A stretch of DNA of 17,444 bases from an uncultured Duganella sp. (GTDB taxonomy: Bacteria > Pseudomonadota > Gammaproteobacteria > Burkholderiales > Burkholderiaceae). How positions within the stretch are numbered: the stretch's first letter is position 1; every line of letters begins with the position of its first letter. The notes under the pieces are model-generated. The model was not told the DNA's origin. It ran no database searches and saw nothing but the letters and a program-made list of their open reading frames with translations. Where the stretch lies: positions 1 through 17,444 of the forward strand of contig CAMLRG010000115.1 in assembly GCA_946482335.1 (NCBI GenBank), written 5' to 3'. A program made the translations under genes and the position numbers. Positions 13,922 to 17,444 of this stretch are shown piece after piece.

Positions 13922-13927
13922 TGGATC

Positions 13928-14233
13928 ATGGCTACACACGACGAGCACGTCAGGGGCGGCAATGGCAAGCGCGGTTTTGCGGCAATGGACAAGGAAACCC
14001 AGCGCATGATTGCGAGCAAAGGCGGCCAGGCCGCCCACCAGAAAGGTACGGCGCATGAATTCACCTCGGAAGAGGCGCGACGCGCCGGGCAGAAAGGCGG
14101 CGAAGTGGTGAGCCGCAACCGCGAGCATATGGCGGAAATCGGCCGCAAAGGCGGAGAAAGCCGCCAAACCGCCCGCAACGGCAACCGGCAGGGCAACCTC
14201 CCGGGGCAAGACAAGCCCGGCGGGGCACCCTGA
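13928..14233 (+). CDS. KGG-domain stress-induced protein (con-10 / YciG-GsiB-like)
   Basis: 101 residues, extremely hydrophilic, no signal peptide. KGG-type repeats are seen at 13-21 (GKRGFAAMD), 31-33 (ASKGGQAAH), 56-58 (GQKGGEVV) and 74-76 (GRKGGESR), with intervening EFTSEEARRAG and NREHMAEIG. This is the hydrophilin-like general-stress family found in YciG, GsiB and fungal con-10. Such proteins accumulate under desiccation, heat or stationary phase; the mechanism is unclear. GGAGGT lies 5 bases before the ATG but inside the structured leader at 13839-13921. A GC hairpin follows, then a convergent esterase gene. Confidence 0.9.
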   Translation: MATHDEHVRGGNGKRGFAAMDKETQRMIASKGGQAAHQKGTAHEFTSEEARRAGQKGGEVVSRNREHMAEIGRKGGESRQTARNGNRQGNLPGQDKPGGAP

Positions 14234-14256
14234 CCCTCGCCCTCCCGCAAACGCCT

Positions 14257-14274
14257 GGCGGGCGGTCCCGCCCG
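14257..14274. terminator. GC hairpin between convergent KGG and esterase genes
   Basis: GGCGGG (14257-14262) and CCCGCC (14267-14272) pair with a 4-base loop, and a shifted 7-bp pairing (14259-14274) is also possible. No T tract follows on either strand. It is a probable bidirectional transcript end. Confidence 0.35.
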
Positions 14275-14278
14275 TACC

Positions 14279-15802
14279 CTAGGGGAGTTTGCGGCCGGAT
14301 GCCGGTGCACTATATAGATGTTCCAGGGGGACCGGCAGCAATTGTTCCCCGCCGGGCGGCACATGCAACACCATCAGGTGGGCGCCGCCCCCCTGCTGGA
14401 AATACTCCAGGCGCACGGGGTGAAAGCCCTTTTCCAGTGGAATCAGGTAGGACTTCGGATTGCCGCCGCCATGGGTGCCGTCGTAATCAATCAACAGTTT
14501 GTCGCCCAGGAATAACCTGGAACCATCATCCGAATCCAGCGTGAAGATATAGTAGCCTTCCTTCTGGATGTCGATATACCCTTCCAGGAGGGCCCCGAAA
14601 TTGGTTGGGCGCGGGAGCTTATTGATGTCAAAATCCTTGCCGGCAATGCCGGAGCGGACCGGCTGCAATTTCCCGAATTCGGGAAGCACATCCCACTGCC
14701 CTTCGTAATAGGAATAGTGCAAACCGCCCGGCACCGCATCAGCGGGTTTTGCGACGGCAGGGAGCGGCTGTCCCACCTTGAATTCGCCCACAGTCGATTT
14801 ATTGAACCGGTCAGTACGGTCAAGCGCCTTGGCGGTGAGCCTGGCGCCATTGACCAAGCCATTCCCAAATTTCATTCTGGCGGACGACAAAGTGGGTTCG
14901 CTGCCATCGGTCGTGTAATACACTTGCGACGACCCCATATAGTAGACCTTATAGGGTTGGTCCTTGAGGATGATGCCGTTCATGGGATGGAACACGACGG
15001 CGGGATTGCTGTAACCGTCGTAAAAGAACTTGAGCCCGTCATAGATGCTTTTCAGCCGCAGGGAGCCGTGGTGTTCGTCCGCATAGCCTGCAATTTTCCA
15101 CTTCAGCTCTTTGGGCGCCGCTCGCTTCAGGAAGGATTCAAAGCCGGCTATCCCCATCTCCTTGAGCCCCGCTTCATCGCGTCCCGAAATGAACAGCGTT
15201 TTACCCGACTGCAAAGCCGGCTTCAACTTGTCTCCGGCGATCTTTCCGATGTAATTGCTGTCCCAAAACAGGCTTGGGTCCACCGCCAGGTAGGAATTAA
15301 AGAGCTGCGGTTCCTTGAGCAGGGCATACACGGAGAACAGGCCGGTCAGCGAATGCCCGTACAACATATTGTTCCCACTGGTGGGGTAGGACTTGTTGAT
15401 GTATGGGACCAGCTCGTTTTTCAAGAACGACAGGAACTGGTCCGCGCCGCCCGACCCAGGCATCTGAGCCAGCGCCGTTGGCGTCATGTCGCGTCCCCGG
15501 TTGGTGTTGAACACGGCCACCATGATAATCGATGGCATGTAAGTCTCGTTTTGCGCGAACTGCTGGATATCCGCGATGGTTTTCAGGTTGGAGTCCCCAT
15601 CCAGGATGTAGAGAACGTCGTACTTTTCCGAAGACTCGGGCTTGTAGTTTTCGGGCAGTAGCACATGAATGGTTCGTTCCTCTTTCAACACCGCCGAATA
15701 CACGGATTCCCGTTTGCCGGGAAGGTTCTGTGCAGCGGCACTCAGCGAGGCCGCCAGGAAGGGAATCATGAACAGCATGCTGCGGAGAAGTGACGTTCGC
15801 AT
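14279..15802 (-). CDS. Secreted esterase (esterase-D/Fes-like) with CHB_HEX-like and PA14 domains
   Basis: 507 residues with a signal peptide (about 1-24, MRTSLLRSML...SAAA). Part 1 (about 30-265) is an alpha/beta-hydrolase of the Fes/IroE/esterase-D type: YDVLYILDGD, nucleophile S151 in GHSLTG, likely His H244 or H245 in DEHHGSL; the acid may be D175 or D209. Part 2 (about 268-345) resembles the chitobiase/beta-hexosaminidase C-terminal domain (VYYTTDGSEPTLSSA). Part 3 (about 355-495) is PA14-like (YYEGQWDVLPEF, GYYIFTLDSDDGSRLFLGDKLLIDYDG). The latter two suggest glycan binding, so the likely substrate is an esterified polysaccharide or siderophore; this is inference. GC is visibly lower than in the flanking genes, and an IS element adjoins, consistent with acquired DNA. 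No strong Shine-Dalgarno sequence precedes ATG 15802. Confidence 0.85.
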   Translation of the reverse strand: MRTSLLRSMLFMIPFLAASLSAAAQNLPGKRESVYSAVLKEERTIHVLLPENYKPESSEKYDVLYILDGDSNLKTIADIQQFAQNETYMPSIIMVAVFNTNRGRDMTPTALAQMPGSGGADQFLSFLKNELVPYINKSYPTSGNNMLYGHSLTGLFSVYALLKEPQLFNSYLAVDPSLFWDSNYIGKIAGDKLKPALQSGKTLFISGRDEAGLKEMGIAGFESFLKRAAPKELKWKIAGYADEHHGSLRLKSIYDGLKFFYDGYSNPAVVFHPMNGIILKDQPYKVYYMGSSQVYYTTDGSEPTLSSARMKFGNGLVNGARLTAKALDRTDRFNKSTVGEFKVGQPLPAVAKPADAVPGGLHYSYYEGQWDVLPEFGKLQPVRSGIAGKDFDINKLPRPTNFGALLEGYIDIQKEGYYIFTLDSDDGSRLFLGDKLLIDYDGTHGGGNPKSYLIPLEKGFHPVRLEYFQQGGGAHLMVLHVPPGGEQLLPVPLEHLYSAPASGRKLP

Positions 15803-15826
15803 GGGATGCCTGTCGGGTGACCGGAG

Positions 15827-15845
15827 ATAGTTGTTAAAAAACTAT
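15827..15845. repeat. Inverted repeat ATAGTT-N7-AACTAT upstream of the esterase gene
   Basis: Six-bp arms (15827-15832 and 15840-15845) with an AT-rich 7-base spacer, 25 bases before the esterase start in a locally AT-rich patch. It is a possible operator or part of the promoter (minus strand TAATAG nearby). The rest of 15803-15938 shows no gene. Confidence 0.3.
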
Positions 15846-15925
15846 TATGAGCAGGAATCCGCGAGCGCGACAATTACGAAAACCGCCGGATGCCGTAACA
15901 ATATCCAACAATCTTATGTGTAGTG

Positions 15926-15945
15926 GGTCAGACTTGATCTCGTAT
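15926..15945 (+). other. IS110 left insertion junction: target half-site joined to element end at core CT
   Basis: Left flank GTCAGACTTGAT, core CT (15939-15940), element start CGTATATTG. ACTTGATCT (15932-15940) recurs exactly as the left target guide at 16011-16019. CTCGTAT (15939-15945) is the exact reverse complement of ATACGAG (16116-16122), the right donor guide. The two matches meet at CT, the core dinucleotide seen in IS110-type recombination, and so fix the left end of the element to the base. Confidence 0.82.
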
Positions 15946-15948
15946 ATT
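15943..15948 (+). promoter_or_regulatory. -10 box (TATATT) in the IS left end for the bridge RNA
   Basis: TATATT begins 4 bases after the element starts. The predicted transcript start is near 15955. No -35 fits in the present left flank at 16-18 bases. In the IS110 model the -35 comes from the right end when the excised circle joins right and left ends, making the promoter active only in the circle. Confidence 0.5.
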
Positions 15949-15950
15949 GA

Positions 15951-16131
15951 GAGTGCCGATCCAGTGGTAACGTGTTCCCGAGATGGCGCGGCGGGGCAAG
16001 GTGACACATAACTTGATCTTAGGGTTCGACCCTGCTTGTCAGATTGGTGCCCTTGCTCATTTCCATCTGAAAGTCCGGACAGTATCTGAGGCTGCCGCTA
16101 GTCGCGCAAGCCTGCATACGAGGAGGGAAAG
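15951..16131 (+). ncRNA. IS110 bridge RNA with target-binding and donor-binding loops
   Basis: Predicted from structure and guide matches. The 5' stem is GTGCC/GGCGC (15953-15957, 15985-15989). The target-binding loop has the stem GGGCAAGG (15994-16001) with CCTTGCTC (16051-16058), extended by CAC/GTG. Its left guide is ACTTGATCT (16011-16019), its inner hairpin AGGGT-TCG-ACCCT (16021-16033), its right guide GCTTGTCAG (16034-16042). The donor-binding loop is closed by TTTCC/GGAAA (16060-16064, 16126-16130). Its left guide is ACAGTATCT (16079-16087), its inner hairpin GGCT..AGCC (16090-16112), its right guide ATACGAG (16116-16122). The order of parts is that of the IS621 bridge RNA. The right guides read as reverse complements of the DNA, the left ones in the same sense. 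Exact 5' and 3' ends are estimates. The 3' arm includes the transposase Shine-Dalgarno. Confidence 0.8.
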
Positions 16132-16133
16132 CC

Positions 16134-17150
16134 ATGGACACGGAAGCTCCTGCTGTTGGGATCGACGTCAGCAAGCATAAGTTGGATGTTGCTCTGCTGA
16201 TCAGTGGCAAAGTGCGCAGCAAATCGGTATCAAATTCACCAGCCGGTTACCAGGAACTAAAGATTTGGATGACGAAGCAGAAGGTCGCCTTCGATCAATG
16301 CCTGGTTTGCATGGAATCGACGGGAGCGTACAGCGAACCAGTCGCAATTGGTCTGCAGGCACTTGGATTTACGGTAAGCGTTGTCAACCCAGCTCGCATT
16401 AAAGGCTTCGGGCAAAGCGAACTTGTGCGCAACAAGAACGACGGGATTGATGCAGCATTGATTGCACGGTACTGCGCGATGATGAATCCCGCTCCATGGA
16501 AAGCACCGCCGCCTGAGCAACGGCGTCTTCGCGCATTGTGTGATCGTCTAAGAGCATTGAAGGACATGCGCCAGCAGGAAGAGAACCGAATCGAAGCATG
16601 CCGGACCGTCGAGAGTTCTGAGATGGCGGCGCATATACATCAGCATGTGGCTTGGCTCAGCTTGCAGATCAAGCAGCTAGAACATGAAATTGACGATCAT
16701 ATTGAGCATCATTCGGGCCTTAAGCGGGATGCCGACTTAATGGCCAGCATTCCCGGTATCGGACGAGCTACGGTCGCGGTCATGCTTGGATATATCGGGG
16801 ACCTGCATCGATTTGGGAGTGCGAAGGCTTTGGCCGCCCATCTTGGCGTAAGTCCACGCCAGCGCATATCTGGAACTTCTGTGCGTGGACGTACTACCAT
16901 GAGCCGAACAGGGAATCGGACCACGCGCAGCGCGCTTTACATGCCGGCCGTTGTGGCTAGCCGCCACAATCCTGTGCTCAGGGCGTTTGCGGAGCGCCTT
17001 CATGCAAACGGCTTGCCGAAGAAGGCAGTGATTGGCGCCGTTATGAGAAAGCTAGTCCATCTGATGTATGCGGTGGTGCGATCTGGTACCGCCTTCGAGC
17101 CGAATTACCAGGAAGGGCCTGCGAGAAGTGGGACTTCGTCTGGGGCGTGA
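16134..17150 (+). CDS. IS110-family transposase (bridge-RNA-guided DEDD recombinase)
   Basis: 338 residues. The N-terminal RuvC-like DEDD domain has D11 (GIDVSKHKLD), E61 (CMESTGAY), D103 and D106 (NKNDGIDAALIARY), with the spacing expected for the family. A coiled-coil-like helical linker covers about 125-195. The C-terminal transposase_20 domain starts at SIPGIGRATVAVMLGYIGD (205-223). The likely catalytic serine is S246 in PRQRISGTS, followed by RTGNRTTRSALYMPA. All key residues are intact, so the protein may be active. In the known mechanism the enzyme uses the bridge RNA to join donor and target DNA. GGAGGG lies 6 bases before ATG 16134 and overlaps the 3' arm of the donor-binding loop. 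The last 13 residues (QEGPARSGTSSGA) look unlike a conserved end and may be read into foreign sequence. Confidence 0.95.
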   Translation: MDTEAPAVGIDVSKHKLDVALLISGKVRSKSVSNSPAGYQELKIWMTKQKVAFDQCLVCMESTGAYSEPVAIGLQALGFTVSVVNPARIKGFGQSELVRNKNDGIDAALIARYCAMMNPAPWKAPPPEQRRLRALCDRLRALKDMRQQEENRIEACRTVESSEMAAHIHQHVAWLSLQIKQLEHEIDDHIEHHSGLKRDADLMASIPGIGRATVAVMLGYIGDLHRFGSAKALAAHLGVSPRQRISGTSVRGRTTMSRTGNRTTRSALYMPAVVASRHNPVLRAFAERLHANGLPKKAVIGAVMRKLVHLMYAVVRSGTAFEPNYQEGPARSGTSSGA

Positions 17151-17152
17151 CG

Positions 17153-17444
17153 TTAAGCTGCAGCCTCTGGCTTGGAAAGCTCACGCAAGATAGCGCAGTC
17201 GGAAGACGTTGACCGGGCATTGCAGCGTCCCCTAATTGTCAGCAGTTCTTCGCGCAGCGAAGTGAGCTGCGCAATGCGTTCAGCGACTTGGTCAATATGC
17301 CTGTCTATCAGCGCGTTAACACTGCCGCAATCCTCTTCGGGTGCATCACGCGATGCCAGAAGTTGAATAATCTCATCAAGGCCTATGTCGAGGCTGCGAC
17401 AGTGTCGGATGAATTGAATGCGGCGGACCGACGACTCGTCATAC
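17153..17444 (-). CDS. cadR: Cd(II)/Pb(II)-responsive MerR-family regulator (CadR/PbrR type), 5' part beyond window
   Basis: The frame is open from the window edge (first full codon 17443-17441) to TAA at 17153-17155, giving the C-terminal 96 residues. The start reads YDESSVRRIQFIRHCRSLDIGLDEIIQLL, the end of the MerR DNA-binding part. The dimerisation helix and metal site follow, with cysteines in EEDCGSVNALIDRHI, RGRCNA and SDCAIL. The spacing is C-35-C-9-C. From memory this matches PbrR-type regulators (C78, C113, C122) better than CadR (35 and 7). These proteins activate efflux genes such as cadA or pbrA on lead or cadmium binding, usually divergently, so the target gene should lie to the right of the window. 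The stop lies 2 bases from the convergent transposase stop. The missing part is simply cut by the window edge, not known to be broken. Confidence 0.88.
   Translation of the reverse strand, partial: YDESSVRRIQFIRHCRSLDIGLDEIIQLLASRDAPEEDCGSVNALIDRHIDQVAERIAQLTSLREELLTIRGRCNARSTSSDCAILRELSKPEAAA

Larger units (their letters stand above)
15939..17150 (+). mobile_element. IS110-family insertion sequence (bridge RNA + DEDD recombinase); right end not found
   Basis: The left end is fixed at the core CT (15939-15940). It is followed by a 195-base non-coding left end that encodes the bridge RNA, then the transposase at 16134-17150. IS110 elements have no terminal inverted repeats and make little or no target duplication, and none is seen. 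The left donor guide (16079-16087, ACAGTATCT) predicts that the right end finishes in ACAGTATCT. No such sequence occurs after the transposase up to 17444, and a cadR-like gene begins (3' end) 2 bases after the transposase stop. The end coordinate given is therefore the transposase stop, not a proven boundary. Confidence 0.85.

Noticed and set aside
17131..17141. GGACTTCGTCT as the IS right end
   Set aside because: Only 7 of 11 bases match the predicted GGACAGTATCT, and the sequence after its CT does not match the predicted GACAAGC.
17172..17366. 64-codon plus-strand frame after the transposase
   Set aside because: It is the antisense shadow of the cadR-like gene, whose minus-strand frame has clear family motifs.
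17395..17410. ACAGTGTC as a possible right end of the IS
   Set aside because: Lies within conserved cadR-like coding sequence (IRHCRSLDI), lacks the CT core and is not followed by GACAAGC.
1..17444. CRISPR array, rRNA or tRNA genes
   Set aside because: No regularly spaced direct repeats and no rRNA or tRNA signatures seen by eye on either strand.

Overview
The window is high-GC DNA of a betaproteobacterium. The long alanine-rich RpoD, the ProQ/RNase D-like pair, PurU, YaeQ and the cytochrome genes fit Burkholderiales, most likely Oxalobacteraceae such as Massilia, Duganella or Janthinobacterium. This placement rests on protein character only. Most of the window is ordinary chromosome; the last 3 kb (14.3-17.4 kb) looks accessory.

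Layout. (1) 1-1836, minus: 5' two thirds of rpoD, preceded by a leader with its own TATAAT box, two stem-loops and an intrinsic terminator (a leader RNA or sRNA). (2) 2179-3311, plus: a ProQ/FinO RNA chaperone coupled by a 1-base overlap to a DEDDy 3'-5' exonuclease. (3) 3268-4689, minus: a MocR-type regulator, divergent from (4) 4783-6770, plus: a diheme c4-type cytochrome and a triheme alcohol-dehydrogenase-type cytochrome with no dehydrogenase beside them. (5) 6776-7888, minus: a PilT-like ATPase with an unusual Walker A. (6) 8123-8893, plus: a secreted GIN-domain (DUF2807) protein. (7) 12089-9025, minus: a tight run purU - yaeQ - M48 peptidase - DUF2946 protein - PCu(A)C copper chaperone. 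(8) 12197-14233, plus: an MDR NADP-dependent oxidoreductase, a hemerythrin-domain protein and a KGG stress protein. The last two genes each have the ribosome binding site buried in a hairpin. (9) 14279-15802, minus: a secreted esterase with CHB_HEX-like and PA14 domains, lower in GC. (10) 15939 onward: an IS110-family element, then the 3' part of a cadR/pbrR-type regulator on the minus strand, cut by the window edge.

The most striking find is in the 195 bases before the IS110 transposase. They fold as a bridge RNA with a target-binding and a donor-binding loop, and three of the four predicted guides can be tested. The left target guide repeats the left flank for 9 bases. The right donor guide is complementary to the first 7 bases of the element. 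The left donor guide predicts a right end that is not found between the transposase and the window edge. The guides also rebuild a pre-insertion target that is a perfect inverted repeat. So the left end of the element can be fixed to the base, while its right end is either lost or lies beyond the cadR-like gene.
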